Made by a program: the position numbers and the translations under genes. The notes under the pieces are model-generated. The model was not told where the DNA came from, did not search any database, and saw only the letters and a program-made list of their open reading frames with translations. Below are positions 38,561-54,300 of a stretch of 64,000 bases of DNA, in pieces (positions within the stretch are counted from its first letter, which is position 1; each line of letters begins with the position of its first letter). This stretch comes from Utricularia gibba. Lineage: Eukaryota > Streptophyta > Magnoliopsida > Lamiales > Lentibulariaceae. The stretch spans positions 1 through 64,000 of the forward strand of contig NEEC01000041.1 of NCBI GenBank assembly GCA_002189035.1, written 5' to 3'.

Positions 38561-39250
38561 TGTATTTTGGGATGTGAAATTTGGATTTCGAGATCTAGCC
38601 ACAACCTCATCTTCGGTATCGAGTGGATATCTTGCAAATGGTGATGAGTCATGTTGCACATAGCATACCGTTTCGAAGCTCGTTCCGCCGGTCTCTTTCG
38701 TGTTGAGAACTTGTTCGTCCGAGGAGGCACAAATGCTCGAAAGATTGCCTTATATTAGCCTTCAGATGTGCAACGAAGTGGCCACCACGTTCGGACGATG
38801 GGACTCCCGACTCGATGCGAATGTGATTTTGGCATGCAAGACATATGTATTTCATGGACGATGTGAATTTGGATTTCGAGATGATCATTTAAGATGCCAT
38901 GGGTGTGTCCCTAGCCACAAATCACCAGCACTCTTCGGTATCATATCTGCTCATGTTGCACCGTCGAAGCTCGTTCTCTTCGTGTTGAGAACTTGTTCTC
39001 GAGGAGGCACAAATGCTCGAAAGATTGCCTTATATTATCAGATGTGCAACGAAGTGGCCACCACGTTCGCGACGATGCGACTCGGGACACCCGACTCGAT
39101 GCGAATGTGATTTTCGGCATGCAAGACATATGTATTTCATGGGACGATGTGAAATTTGGATTTCGAGATGATCATTTAAGATGCCTGTGTCCTAGCCACA
39201 ACCTCATGGTGGCCTCGTGCACTCTTCGGTATCGAGTGGATATCTTGCAA
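38561..39250 (+). repeat. Degraded satellite segment
   Basis: Losses at 38,567-38,612, 38,794-38,815, 38,920-39,000, 39,036-39,042 and 39,184-39,260 shorten two successive units. It separates the GAATATTT-rich block from the GAAATTT block, so it coincides with a boundary between variant domains. Confidence 0.8.
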
Positions 39251-42200
39251 TGAGATGTTGCACATAGCATACCGTTTCGAAGCTCGTTCCGAGCCGGTCT
39301 TCTTTCGTGTTGAGAACTTGTTCGTCCGAGAGGCACAAATGCTCGAAAGATTGCCTTATATTAGCCTTCAGATGTGCAACGAAGTGGCCACCACGTTCGC
39401 GACGATGCGACTCGGGACACCGACTCGATGCGAATGTGATTTTCGGCATGCAAGACATATGTATTTCATGGGACGATGTGAAATTTGGATTTCGAGATGA
39501 TCATTTAAGATGCCATGGGTGTGTCCCTAGCCACAACCTCATGGTGGCCTCGTGCACTCTTCGGTATCGAGTGGATATCTTGCAAATGGTGATGAGTCAT
39601 GTTGCACATAGCATACCGTTTCGAAGCTCGTTCCGAGCCGGTCTTTCGTGTTGAGAACTTGTTCGTCCGAGGAGGCACAAATGCTCGAAAGATTGCCTTA
39701 TATTAGCCTTCAGATGTGCAACGAAGTGGCCACCACGTTCGCGACGATGCGACTCGGGACACCGACTCGATGCGAATGTGATTTTGCATGCATTCATGGA
39801 CGATGTGAAATTTGGATTTCGAGATGATCATTTAAGATGCCATGGGTGTGTCCCTAGCCACAACCTCATGGTGGCCTCGTGCACTCTTCGGTATCGAGTG
39901 GATATCTTGCAAATGGTGATGAGTCATGTTGCACATAGCATACCGTTTCGAAGCTCGTTCCGAGCCGGTCTTCTTTCGAACTTGTTCGTCGAGGAGGCAC
40001 AAATGCTCGAAAGATTGCCTTATATTAGCCAATGTGCAACGAAGTGGCCACCACGTTCGCGACGATGCGACTCGGACACCCGACTCGATGCGAATGTGAT
40101 TTTGCATGCAAGACATATGTATTTCATGGGACGATGTGAAATTTGGATTTCGAGATGATCATTTAAGATGCCATGGGTGTGTCCCTAGCCACAACCTCAT
40201 GGTGGCCTCGTGCACTCTTCGGTATCGAGTGGATATCTTGCAAACGGTGATGAGTCATGTTGCACATATCATACCGTTTCGAAGCTCGTTCCGAGCCGGT
40301 CTTCTTTCGTGTTGAGAACTTGTTCGTCCGAGGAGGCACAAATGCTCGAAAGATTGCCTTATATTAGCCTTCAGATGTGCAACGAAGTGCCACCACGTTC
40401 GCGACGATGCGACTCGGGACACCCGACTCGATGCGAATGTGATTTTGACATGCAAGACGTATTCATGGACGATGTGAATTTGGATTTCGAGATGATCATT
40501 TAAGATGCCATGGGTGTGTCCCTAGCCACAACCTCATGGTGGCCTCGTGCACTCTTCGGTATCGAGTGGATATTGCAAATGTGATGAGTGTTGCACATGA
40601 GCTCGTTCCGAGCCGGTCTTCTTTCGTGTTGAGAACTTGTTCGTCCGAGGAGGCACAAATGCTCGAAAGATTGCCTTATATTAGCCAGATGTGCAACGAA
40701 GTGGCCACACGTTCGCGACGATGCGACTCGGGACACCCGACTCGATGCGAATGTGATTTTTGACATGCAAGACATATGTATTTCATGGGACGATGTGAAA
40801 TTTGGATTTCGAGATGATCATTTAAGATGCCATGGGTGTGTCCCTAGCCACAACCTCATGGTGGCCTCGTGCACTCTCGGTATCGAGTGGATATCTTGCA
40901 AACGGTGATGAGTCATGTTGCACATATCATACCGTTTCGAAGCTTCCGAGCCTCTTTCGTGTTGAGAACTTGTTCGTCCGAGGAGGCACAAATGCTCGAA
41001 AGATTGCCTTATATTAGCCTTCAGATGTGCAACGAAGTGGCCACCACGTTCGCGACGATGCGACTCGGGACACCGACTCGATGCGAATGTGATTTTCGGC
41101 ATGCAAGACATATGTATTTCATGGGACGATGTGAAATTTGGATTTCGAGATGATCATTTAAGATGCCATGGGTGTGTCCCTAGCCACAACCTCATGGTGG
41201 CCTCGTGCACTCTTCGGTATCGAGTGGATATCTTGCAAATGTGATGAGTCATGTTGCACATATCATACCGTTTCGAAGCTCGTTCCGATTGAGAACTTGT
41301 TCGTCCGAGGAGGCACAAATGCTCGAAAGATTGCCTTATATTAGCCTTCAGATGTGCAACGAAGTGGCCACCACGTTCGCGACGATGCGACTCGGACACT
41401 GACTCGATGCGAATGTGATTTTCGCATGCAAGACATATGTATTTCATGGGACGATGTGAATTTTGGATTTCGAGATGATCATTTAAGATGCCATGGGTGT
41501 GTCCCTAGCCACAACCTCATGGTGGCCTCGTGCACTCTTCGGTATCGAGTGGATATCTTGCAAATGGTGATGAGTCATGTTGCACATAGCATACCGTTTC
41601 GAAGCTCGTTCCGAGCCGGTCTTCTTTCGTGTTGAGAACTTGTTCGTCCGAGGAGGCACAAATGCTCGAAAGATTGCCTTATATTAGCCTTCAGATGTGC
41701 AACGAAGTGGCCACCACGTTCGCGACGATGCGACTCGGGACACCCGACTCGATGCGAATGTGATTTTCGGCATGCAAGACATATGTATTTCATGGGACGA
41801 TGTGAAATTTGGATTTCGAGATGATCATTTAAGATGCCATGGGTGTGTCCCTAGCCACAACCTCATGGTGGCCTCGTGCACTCTTCGGTATCGAGTGGAT
41901 ATCTTGCAAACGGTGATGAGTCATGTTGCACATCATACCGTTTCGAAGCTCGTTCCGAGCCGGTCTTCTTTCGTGTTGAGAACTTGTTCGTCCGAGGAGG
42001 CACAAATGCTCGAAAGATTGCCTTATATTAGCCTTCAGATGTGCAACGAAGTGGCCACCACGTTCGCGACGATGCGACTCGGGACACCGACTCGATGCGA
42101 ATGTGATTTTCGGCATGCAAGACATATGTATTTCATGGGACGATGTGAAATTTGATTTCGAGATGATCATTTAAGATGCCATGGTGTGTCCCTAGCCACA

Positions 42201-45200
42201 ACCTCATGGTGGCCTCGTGCACTCTTCGGTATCGAGTGGATATCTTGCAAATGGTGATGAGTCATGTTGCACATAGCATACCGTTTCGAAGCTCGTTCCG
42301 AGCCGTCTTCTTTCGTGTTGAGAACTTGTTCGTCCGAGGAGGCACAAATGCTCGAAAGATTGCCTTATATTAGCCTTCAGATGTGCAACGAAGTGGCCAC
42401 CACGTTCGCGACGATGCGACTCGGGACACCCGACTCGATGCGAATGTGATTTTTTGCATGCAAGACATATGTATTTCATGGGACGATGTGAAATTTGGAT
42501 TTCGAGATGATCATTTAAGATGCCATGGGTGTGTCCCTAGCCACAACCTCATGGTGGCCTCGTGCACTCTTCGGTATCGAGTGGATATCTTGCAAATGGT
42601 GATGAGTCATGTTGCACATAGCATACCGTTTCGAAGCTCGTTCCGAGCCGGTCTTCTTTCGTTGAGAACTTGTTCGTCCGAGGAGGCACAAATGCTCGAA
42701 AGATTGCCTTATATTAGCCTTCAGATGTGCAACGAAGTGGCCACCACGTTCGCCGATGCGACTCGGGACCCCGACTCGATGCGAATGTGATTTTTGGCAT
42801 GCAAGACATATGTATTTCATGGGACGATGTGAAATTTGGATTTCGAGATGATCATTTAAGATGCCATGGTGTGTCCCTAGCCACAACCTCATGGTGGCCT
42901 CGTGCACTCTTCGGTATCGAGTGGATATCTTGCAAATGGTGATGAGTCATGTTGCACATAGCATACCGTTTCGAAGCTCGTTCCGAGCCGGTCTTCTTTC
43001 GTGTTGAGAACTTGTTCGTCCGAGGAGGCACAAATGCTCGAAAGATTGCCTTATATTAGCCTTCAGATGTGCAACGAAGTGGCCACCACGTTCGCGACGA
43101 TGCGACTCGGGACACCCGACTCGATGCGAATGTGATTTTCGGCATGCAAGACATATGTATTTCATGGGACGATGTGAAATTTGGATTTCGAGATGATCAT
43201 TTAAGATGCCATGGGTGTGTCCCTAGCCACAACCTCATGGTGGCCTCGTGCACTCTTCGGTATCGAGTGGATATCTTGCAAATGGTGATGAGTCATGTTG
43301 CACATAGCATACCGTTTCGAAGCTCGTTCCGAGCCGGTCTTCTTTCGTGTTGAGAACTTGTTCGTCCGAAGGCACAAATGCTCGAAAGATTGCCTTATAT
43401 TAGCCTTCAGATGTGCAACGAAGTGGCCACCACGTTCGCGACGATGCGACTCGGGACACCGACTCGATGCGAATGTGATTTTCGGCATGCAAGACATATG
43501 TATTTCATGGACGATGTGAAATTTGGATTTCGAGATGATCATTTAAGATGCCATGGGTGTGTCCCTAGCCACAACCTCATGGTGGCCTCGTGCACTCTTC
43601 GGTATCGAGTGGATATCTTTGGTGATGAGTCATGTTGCACATAGCATACCGTTTCGAAGCTCGTTCCGAGCCGGTCTTCTTTCGTGTTGAGAACTTGTTC
43701 GTCCGAGGAGGCACAAATGCTCGAAAGATTGCCTTATATTAGCCTTCAGATGTGCAACGAAGTGGCCACCACGTTCGCGACGATGCGACTCGGGACACCC
43801 GACTCGATGCGAATGTGATTTTTGCATGCAAGACATATGTATTTCATGGGACGATGTGAAATTTGGATTTCGAGATGATCATTTAAGATGCCATGGGTGT
43901 GTCCCTAGCCACAACCTCATGGTGGCCTCGTGCACTCTTCGGTATCGAGTGGATATCTTGCAAATGGTGATGAGTCATGTTGCACATAGCATACCGTTTC
44001 GAAGCTCGTTCCGAGCCGGTCTCTTTCGTGTTGAGAACTTGTTCGTCCGAGGAGGCACAAATGCTCGAAAGATTGCCTTATATTAGCCTTCAGATGTGCA
44101 ACGAAGTGGCCACCACGTTCGCGACGATGCGACTCGGGACACCCGACTCGATGCGAATGTGATTTTCGGCATGCAAGACATATGTATTTCATGGGACGAT
44201 GTGAAATTTGGATTTCGAGATGATCATTTAAGATGCCATGGGTGTGTCCCTAGCCACAACCTCATGGTGGCCTCGTGCACTCTTCGGTATCGAGTGGATA
44301 TCTTGCAAATGGTGATGAGTCATGTTGCACATAGCATACCGTTTCGAAGCTCGTTCCGAGCCGGTCTTCTTTCGTGTTGAGAACTTGTTCGTCCGAGGAG
44401 GCACAAATGCTCGAAAGATTGCCTTATATTAGCCTTCAGATGTGCAACGAAGTGGCCACCACGTTCGCGACGATGCGACTCGGGACACCCGACTCGATGC
44501 GAATGTGATTTTCGCATGCAAGACATATGTATTTCATGGGACGATGTGAAATTTTGGATTTCGAGATGATCATTTAAGATGCCATGGGTGTGTCCCTAGC
44601 CACAACCTCATGTGGCCTCGTGCACTCTTCGGTATCGAGTGGATATCTTGCAAACGGTGATGAGTCATGTTGCACATATCATACCGTTTCGAAGCTCGTT
44701 CCGAGCCGGTTTCTTTCGTGTTGAGAACTTGTTCGTCCGAGGAGGCACAAATGCTCGAAAGATTGCCTTATATTAGCCTTCAGATGTGCAACGAAGTGGC
44801 CACCACGTTCGCGATGCGACTCGGGACACCCGACTCGATGCGAATGTGATTTTGGCATGCAAGACATATGTATTTCATGGGACGATGTGAAATTTTGGAT
44901 TTCGAGATGATCATTTAAGATGCCATGGGTGTGTCCCTAGCCACAACCTCATGGTGGCCTCGTGCACTCTTCGGTATCGAGTGGATATCTTGCAAACGGT
45001 GATGAGTCATGTTGCACATAGCATACCGTTTCGAAGCTCGTTCCGAGCCTTCTTTCGTGTTGAGAACTTGTTCGTCCGAGGAGGCACAAATGCTCGAAAG
45101 ATTGCCTTATATTAGCCTTATGTGCAACGAAGTGGCCACCACGTTCGCGACGATGCGACTCGGGACACCCGACTCGATGCGAATGTGATTTTCGGCATGC

Positions 45201-48200
45201 AAGACATATGTATTTCATGGGACGATGTGAAATTTGGATTTCGAGATGATCATTTAAGATGCCATGGGTGTGTCCCTAGCCACAACCTCATGGTGGCCTC
45301 GTGCACTCTCGGTATCGAGTGGATATCTTGCAAACGGTGATGAGTCATGTTGCACATATCATACCGTTTCGAAGCTCGTTCCGAGCCGGTCTTCTTTCGT
45401 GTTGAGAACTTGTTCGTCCGAGGAGGCACAAATGCTCGAAAGATTGCCTTATATTAGCCTTCAGATGTGCAACGAAGTGGCCACCACGTTCGCGACGATG
45501 CGACTCGGGACACCCGACTCGATGCGAATGTGATTTTGCATGCAAGACATATGTATTTCATGGACGATGTGAATTTGGATTTCGAGATGATCATTTAAGA
45601 TGCCATGGGTGTGTCCCTAGCCACAACCTCATGGTGGCCTCGTGCACTCTTCGGTATCGAGTGGATATCTTGCAAACGGTGATGAGTCATGTTGCACATA
45701 TCATACCGTTTCGAAGCTCGTTCCGAGCCGGTCTTCTTTCGTGTTGAGAACTTGTTCGTCCGAGGAGGCACAAATGCTCGAAAGATTGCCTTATATTAGC
45801 CTTCAGATGTGCAACGAAGTGGCCACCACGTTCGCGACGATGCGACTCGGGACACCCGACTCGATGCGAATGTGATTTTCGCATGCAAGACATATGTATT
45901 TCATGGGACGATGTGAAATTTGGATTTCGAGATGATCATTTAAGATGCCATGGGTGTGTCCCTAGCCACAACCTCATGGTGGCCTCGTGCACTCTTCGGT
46001 ATCGAGTGGATATCTTGCAAACGGTGATGAGTCATGTTGCACATAGCATACCGTTTCGAAGCTCGTTTCGAGCCGGTCTTCTTTCGTGTTGAGAACTTGT
46101 TCGTCCGAGGAGGCACAAATGCTCGAAAGATTGCCTTATATTAGCCTTCAGATGTGCAACGAAGTGGCCACCAATTCGCGACGATGCGACTCGGGACACC
46201 CGACTCGATGCGAATGTGATTTTGCATGCAAGACATATGTATTTCATGGGACGATGTGAAATTTGGATTTCGAGATGATCATTTAAGATGCCATGGTGTG
46301 TCCCTAGCCACAACCTCATGGTGGCCTCGTGCACTCTTCGGTATCGAGTGGATATCTTGCAAACGGTGATGAGTCATGTTGCACATATCATACCGTTTCG
46401 AAGCTCGTTCCGAGCCGGTCTTCTTTCGTGTTGAGAACTTGTTCGTCCGAGGAGGCACAAATGCTCGAAAGATTGCCTTATATTAGCCTTAAGATGTGCA
46501 ACGAAGTGGCCACCACGTTCGCGACGATGCGACTCGGGACACCCGACTCGATGCGAATGTGATTTTCGACATGCAAGACATATGTATTTCATGGGACGAT
46601 GTGAAATTTGGATTTCGAGATGATCATTTAAGATGCCATGGGTGTGTCCCTAGCCACAACCTCATGGTGGCCTCGTGCACTCTTCGGTATCGAGTGGATA
46701 TCTTGCAAATGGTGATGATCATGTTGCACATAGCATACCGTTTCGAAGCTCGTTCCGAGCCGGTCTTCTTTCGTGTTGAGAACTTGTTCGTCCGAGGAGG
46801 CACAAATGCTCGAAAGATTGCCTTATATTAGCCTTCAGATGTGCAACGAAGTGGCCACCACGTTCGCGACGATGCGACTCGGGACACCCGACTCGATGCG
46901 AATGTGATTTTCGGCATGCAAGACATATGTATTTCATGGACGATGTGAAATTTGGATTTCGAGATGATCATTTAAGATGCCATGGGTGTGTCCCTAGCCA
47001 CAACCTCATGGTGGCCTCGTGCACTCTTCGGTATCGAGTGGATATCTTGCAAACGGTGATGAGTCATGTTGCACATATCATACCGTTTCGAAGCTCGTTC
47101 CGAGCCGGTCTTCTTTCGTGTTGAGAACTTGTTCGTCCGAGGAGGCACAAATGCTCGAAAGATTGCCTTATATTAGCCTTCAGATGTGCAACGAAGTGGC
47201 CACACGTTCGCGACGATGCGACTCGGGACACCCGACTCGATGCGAATGTGATTTTCGACATGCAAGACATATGTATTTCATGGGACGATGTGGGATTTCG
47301 AGATGATCATTTAAGATGCCATGGGTGTGTCCCTAGCCACAACCTCATGGTGGCCTCGTGCACTCTTCGGTATCGAGTGGATATCTTGCAAATGTGATGA
47401 GTCATGTTGCACATAGCATACCGTTTCGAAGCTCGTTCCGAGCCGGTCTTCTTTCGTGTTGAGAACTTGTTCGTCCGAGGAGGCACAAATGCTCGAAAGA
47501 TTGCCTTATATTAGCCTTCAGATGTGCAACGAAGTGGCCACCACGTTCGCGACGATGCGACTCGGGACACCGACTCGATGCGAATGTGATTTTCGGCATG
47601 CAAGACATATGTATTTCATGGGACGATGTGAATTTTGGATTTCGAGATGATCATTTAAGATGCCATGGGTGTGTCCCTAGCCACAACCTCATGGTGGCCT
47701 CGTGCACTCTTCGGTATATCGAGTGGATATCTTGCAAATGGTGATGAGTCATGTTGCACATAGCATACCGTTTCGAAGCTCGTTCCGAGCCGGTCTTCTT
47801 TTCGTGTTGAGAACTTGTTCGTCCGAGGAGGCACAAATGCTCGAAAGATTGCCTTATATTAGCCTTCAGATGTGCAACGAAGTGGCCACCACGTTCGCGA
47901 TGCGACTCGGGACACCGACTCGATGCGAATGTGATTTTTGCATGCAAGACATATGTATTTCATGGGACGATGTGAAATTTTGATTTCGAGATGATCATTT
48001 AAGATGCCATGGGTGTGTCCCTAGCCACAACCTCATGGTGGCCTCGTGCACTCTTCGGTATCGAGTGGATATCTTGCAAATGGTGATGAGTCATGTTGCA
48101 CATAGCATACCGTTTCGAAGCTCGTTCCGAGCCGGTCTCTTTCGTGTTGAGAACTTGTTCGTCGAGGAGGCACAAATGCTCGAAAGATTGCCTTATATTA

Positions 48201-50715
48201 GCCTTCAGATGTGCAACGAAGTGGCCACCACGTTCGCGACGATGCGACTCGGGACACCCGACTCGATGCGATGTGATTTTCATGCAAGACATATGTATTT
48301 CATGGGACGATGTGAAATTTGGATTTCGAGATGATCATTTAAGATGCCATGGGTGTGTCCCTAGCCACAACCTCATGGTGGCCTCGTGCACTCTTCGGTA
48401 TCGAGTGGATATCTTGCAAATGGTGATGAGTCATGTTGCACATATCATACCGTTTCGAAGCTCGTTCCGAGCCGGTTCTTTCGTGTTGAGAACTTGTTCG
48501 TCCGAGGAGGCACAAATGCTCGAAAGATTGCCTTATATTAGCCTTCAGATGTGCAACGAAGTGGCCACCACGTTCGCGACGATGCGACTCGGGACACCCG
48601 ACTCGATGCGAATGTGATTTTCGGCATGCAAGACATATGTATTTCATGGACGATGTGAATTTTGGATTTCGAGATGATCATTTAAGATGCCATGGGTGTC
48701 CCTAGCCACAACCTCATGGTGGCCTCGTGCACTCTTCGGTATCGAGTGGATATCTTGCAAATGGTGATGAGTCATGTTGCACATAGCATACCGTTTCGAA
48801 GCTCGTTCCGAGCCGGTCTTCTTTCGTGTTGAGAACTTGTTCGTCCGAGGAGGCACAAATGCTCGAAAGATTGCCTTATATTAGCCTTCAGATGTGCAAC
48901 GAAGTGGCCACCACGTTCGCGACGATGCGACTCGGGACACCCGACTCGATGCGAATGTGATTTTCGGCATGCAAGACATATGTATTTCATGGACGATGTG
49001 AATATTTGGATTTCGAGATGATCATTTAAGATGCCATGGGTGTGTCCCTAGCCACAACCTCATGGTGGCCTCGTGCACTCTTCGGTATCGAGTGGATATC
49101 TTGCAAATGGTGATGAGTCATGTTGCACATAGCATACCGTTTCGAAGCTCGTTCCGAGCCGGTCTTCTTTCGTGTTGAGAACTTGTTCGTCCGAGGAGGC
49201 ACAAATGCTCGAAAGATTGCCTTATATTAGCCTTCAGATGTGCAACGAAGTGGCCACCACGTTCGCGACGATGCGACTCGGGACACCCGACTCGATGCGA
49301 ATGTGATTTTGCATGCAAGACATATGTATTTCATGGGACGATGTGAAATTTGGATTTCGAGATGATCATTTAAGATGCCATGGGTGTGTCCCTAGCCACA
49401 ACCTCATGGTGGCCTCGTGCACTCTTCGGTATCGAGTGGATATCTTGCAAACGGTGATGAGTCATGTTGCACATAGCATACCGTTTCGAAGCTCGTTCCG
49501 AGCCGGTCTTCTTTCGTGTTGAGAACTTGTTCGTCCGAGGAGGCACAAATGCTCGAAAGATTGCCTTATATTAGCCTTCAGATGTGCAACGAAGTGGCCA
49601 CCACGTTCGCGAATGTCGGGACACCCGACTCGATGCGAATGTGATTTTCGGCATGCAACATTTCATGGACGATGTGAAATTTGGATTTCGAGATGATCAT
49701 TTAAGATGCCATGGGTGTGTCCCTAGCCACAACCTCATGGTGGCCTCGTGCACTCTTCGGTATCGAGTGGATATCTTGCAAATGGTGATGAGTCATGTTG
49801 CACATAGCATACCGTTTCGAAGCTCGTTCCGAGCCGGTCTTCTTTCGTGTTGAGAACTTGTTCGTCCGAGGAGGCACAAATGCTCGAAAGATTGCCTTAT
49901 ATTAGCCTTAAGATGTGCAACGAAGTGGCCACACGTTCGCGACGATGCGACTCGGGACACCCGACTCGATGCGAATGTGATTTTCGGCATGCAAGACATA
50001 TGTATTTCATGGGACGATGTGAAATTTGGATTTCGAGATGATCATTTAAGATGCCATGGGTGTGTCCCTAGCCACAACCTCATGGTGGCCTCGTGCACTC
50101 TTCGGTATCGAGTGGATATCTTGCAAACGGTGATGAGTCATGTTGCACATAGCATACCGTTTCGAAGCTCGTTCCGAGCCGGTCTTCTTTCGTGTGAGAA
50201 CTTGTTCGTCCGATGCACAAATGCTCGAAAGATTGCCTTATATTAGCCTTCAGATGTGCAACGAAGTGGCCACCACGTTCGCGACGATGCGACTCGGGAC
50301 ACCCGACTCGATGCGAATGTGATTTTCGGCATGCAAGACATATGTATTTCATGGGACGATGTGAAATTTGGATTTCGAGATGATCATTTAAGATGCCATG
50401 GGTGTGTCCCTAGCCACAACCTCATGGTGGCCTCGTGCACTCTTCGGTATCGAGTGGATATCTTGCAAATGGTGATGAGTCATGTTGCACATAGCATACC
50501 GTTTCGAAGCTCGTTCGAGCCGGTCTTCTTTCGTGTTGAGAACTTGTTCGTCCGAGGAGGCACAAATGCTCGAAAGATTGCCTTATATTAGCCTTCAGAT
50601 GTGCAACGAAGTGGCCACCACGTTCGCGACGATGCGACTCGGGACACCCGACTCGATGCGAATGTGATTTTCGCATGCAAGACATATGTATTTCATGGGA
50701 CGATGTGAAATTTGG
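39251..50715 (+). repeat. Satellite block 9: long regular domain
   Basis: About 33 units, mostly with GAAATTT and CCTTCAG. GAATATTT is absent until a single case at 49,007. Most differences are 1-bp deletions (CATGGACG, GACACCGAC, CATGGTGTG). Small losses occur at 39,787, 40,574-40,605, 40,945, 41,287 and 49,612. Rare insertions include GGTATATCG at 47,714 and CTTCTTTTCG at 47,797. Confidence 0.92.
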
Positions 50716-51330
50716 ATTTCCGATGTCTACTTTGGCCTCGTGTTGGTATCGAGTGGATATCTTGTGGTCATGTTGCACATAGCATACCGTTTCGAAGCTC
50801 GTTCCGAGCCGGTCTTCTTTCGTGTTGAGAACTTGTTCGTCCGAGGAGGCACAAATGCTCGAAAGATTGCCTTATATTAGCCTTCAGATGTGCAACGAAG
50901 TGGCCACCACGTTCGCGACGATGCGACTCGGGACACCTGACTCGATGCGAATGTGATTTTGACATGCAAGACATATGTATTTCATGGGACGATGTGAAAT
51001 TTGGATTTCGAGATGATCATTTAAGATGCCATGGGTGTGTCCCTAGCCACAACCTCATGGTGGCCTCGTGCACTCTTCGGTATCGAGTGGATATCTTGCA
51101 AATGGTGATGAGTCATGTTGCACATAGCGAGCCGTGCGAGGATGCTGATTTTCGGTGCATGGCCAAGTTCGCGATGCGACTCGGGACACCGACTCGATGC
51201 GAATGTGATTTTGACATGGGACGGGACGATGTGAATATTTGATTCATTAAGATGCGAGACAACCTGATCATTGGATATCTTGCAAACGATGCCACATGGG
51301 CTCGTGTCTTCTTTCTGTTGAGCCACAACT
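50716..51330 (+). repeat. Degraded satellite segment
   Basis: A break at 50,721-50,768 loses about 75 bp of unit, a normal stretch follows to 51,127, then 51,128-51,330 is patchwork before TTGCCTTATATTAGCC resumes the regular array. Confidence 0.8.
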
Positions 51331-54300
51331 CTTGCCTTATATTAGCCTTCAGATGTGCAACGAAGTGGCCACCACGTTCGCGACGATGCGACTCGGGACA
51401 CCCGACTCGATGCGAATGTGATTTTCGGCATGCAAGACATATGTATTTCATGGGACGATGTGAATTTTGGATTTCGAGATGATCATTTAAGATGCCATGG
51501 GTGTGTCCCTAGCCACAACCTCATGGTGGCCTCGTGCACTCTTCGGTATCGAGTGGATATCTTGCAAACGGTGATGAGTCATGTTGCACATATACCGTTT
51601 CGAAGCTCGTTCCGAGCCGGTCTTCTTTCGTGTTGAGAACTTGTTCGTCCGAGGAGGCACAAATGCTCGAAAGATTGCCTTATATTAGCCTTCAGATGTG
51701 CAACGAAGTGGCCACCACGTTCGCGACGATGCGACTCGGGACACCCGACTCGATGCGAATGTGATTTTCATGCAAGACATATGTATTTCATGGGACGATG
51801 TGAAATTTGGATTTCGAGATGATCATTTAAGATGCCATGGTGTGTCCCTAGCCACAACCTCATGGTGGCCTCGTGCACTCTTCGGTATCGAGTGGATATC
51901 TTGCAAATGGTGATGAGTCATGTTGCACATATCATACCGTTTCGAAGCTCGTTCCGAGCCGGTCTCTTTCGTGTTGAGAACTTGTTCGTCCGAGGAGGCA
52001 CAAATGCTCGAAAGATTGCCTTATATTAGATGTGCAACGAAGTGGCCACACGTTCGCGACGATGCGACTCGGGACACCCGACTCGATGCGAATGTGATTT
52101 TGCATGCAAGACATATGTATTTCATGGGACGATGTGAAATTTGGATTTCGAGATGATCATTTAAGATGCCATGGGTGTGTCCCTAGCCACAACCTCATGG
52201 TGGCCTCGTGCACTCTTCGGTATCGAGTGGATATCTTGCAAACGGTGATGAGTCATGTTGCACATATCATACCGTTTCGAAGCTCGTTCCGAGCCGGTCT
52301 TCTTTCGTGTTGAGAACTTGTTCGTCCGAGGAGGCACAAATGCTCGAAAGATTGCCTTATATTAGCCTTCAGATGTGCAACGAAGTGGCCACCACGTTCG
52401 CGACGATGCGACTCGGGACACCCGACTCGATGCGAATGTGATTTTTGGCATGCAAGACATATGTATTTCATGGGACGATGTGAAATTTGGATTTCGAGAT
52501 GATCATTTAAGATGCCATGGGTGTGTCCCTAGCCACAACCTCATGGTGGCCTCGTGCACTCTTCGGTATCGAGTGATATCTTGCAAATGGTGATGAGTCA
52601 TGTTGCACCATAGCGTTTCGAGCCGGTCTTCTTTCGTGTTGAGAACTTGTTCGTCCGAGGAGGCACAAATGCTCGAAAGATTGCCTTATATTAGCCTTAG
52701 ATGTGCAACGAAGTGGCCACCACGTTCGCGACGATGCGACTCGGGACACCCGACTCGATGCGAATGTGATTTTCGGCATGCAAGACATATGTATTTCATG
52801 GACGATGTGAAATTTGGATTTCGAGATGATCATTTAAGATGCCATGGGTGTGTCCCTAGCCACAACCTCATGGTGGCCTCGTGCACTCTTCGGTATCGAG
52901 TGGATATCTTGCAAATGGTGATGAGTCATGTTGCACATATCATACCGTTTCGAAGCTCGTTCCGAGCCGGTCTTCTTTCGTGTTGAGAACTTGTTCGTCC
53001 GAGGAGGCACAAATGCTCGAAAGATTGCCTTATATTAGCCTTCAGATGTGCAACGAAGTGGCCACCACGTTCGCGACGATGCGACTCGGGACACCCGACT
53101 CGATGCGAATGTGATTTTGGCATGCAAGACATATGTATTTCATCGATGTGAATTTGGATTTCGAGATGATCATTTAAGATGCCATGGGTGTGTCCCTAGC
53201 CACAACCTCATGGTGGCCTCGTGCACTCTTCGGTATCGAGTGGATATCTTGCAAACGGTGATGAGTCATGTTGCACCATACCGTTTCAGCCGGTCTTCTT
53301 TCGTGTTGAGAACTTGTTCGTCCGAGGGCACAAATGCTCGAAAGATTGCCTTATATTAGCCTTCAGATGTGCAACGAAGTGGCCACCACGTTCGCGACGA
53401 TGCGACTCGGGACACCGACTCGATGCGAATGTGATTTTTGCATGCAAGACATATGTATTTCATGGGACGATGTGAAATTTGGATTTCGAGATGATCATTT
53501 AAGATGCCATGGGTGTGTCCCTAGCCACAACCTCATGGTGGCCTCGTGCACTCTTCGGTATCGAGTGGATATCTTGCAAATGGTGATGAGTCATGTTGCA
53601 CATAGCGTTCGAAAGCCGGTCTCTTTCGTGTTGAGAACTTGTTCGTCCGAGGAGGCACAAATGCTCGAAAGATTGCCTTATATTAGCCTTCAGATGTGCA
53701 ACGAAGTGGCCACCACGTTCGCGACGATGCGACTCGGGACACCCGACTCGATGCGAATGTGTTTTCGCATGCAAGACATATGTATTTCATGGGACGATGT
53801 GAAATTTGGATTCGAGATGATCATTTAAGATGCCATGGTGTGTCCCTAGCCACAACCTCATGGTGGCCTCGTGCACTCTTCGGTATCGAGTGGATATCTT
53901 GCAAATGGTGATGAGTCATGTTGCACATAGCATACCGTTTCGAAGCTCGTTCCGAGCCGGTCTTCTTTCGTGTTGAGAACTTGTTCGTCCGAGGAGGCAC
54001 AAATGCTCGAAAGATTGCCTTATATTAGCCTTAGATGTGCAACGAAGTGGCCACACGTTCGCGACGATGCGACTCGGGACACCCGACTCGATGCGAATGT
54101 GATTTTCGGCATGCAAGACATATGTATTTCATGGGACGATGTGAAATTTGGATTTCGAGATGATCATTTAAGATGCCATGGGTGTGTCCCTAGCCACAAC
54201 CTCATGGTGGCCTCGTGCACTCTTCGGTATCGAGTGGATATCTTGCAAACGGTGATGAGTCATGTTGCACATATCATACCGTTTCGAAGCTCGTTCCGAG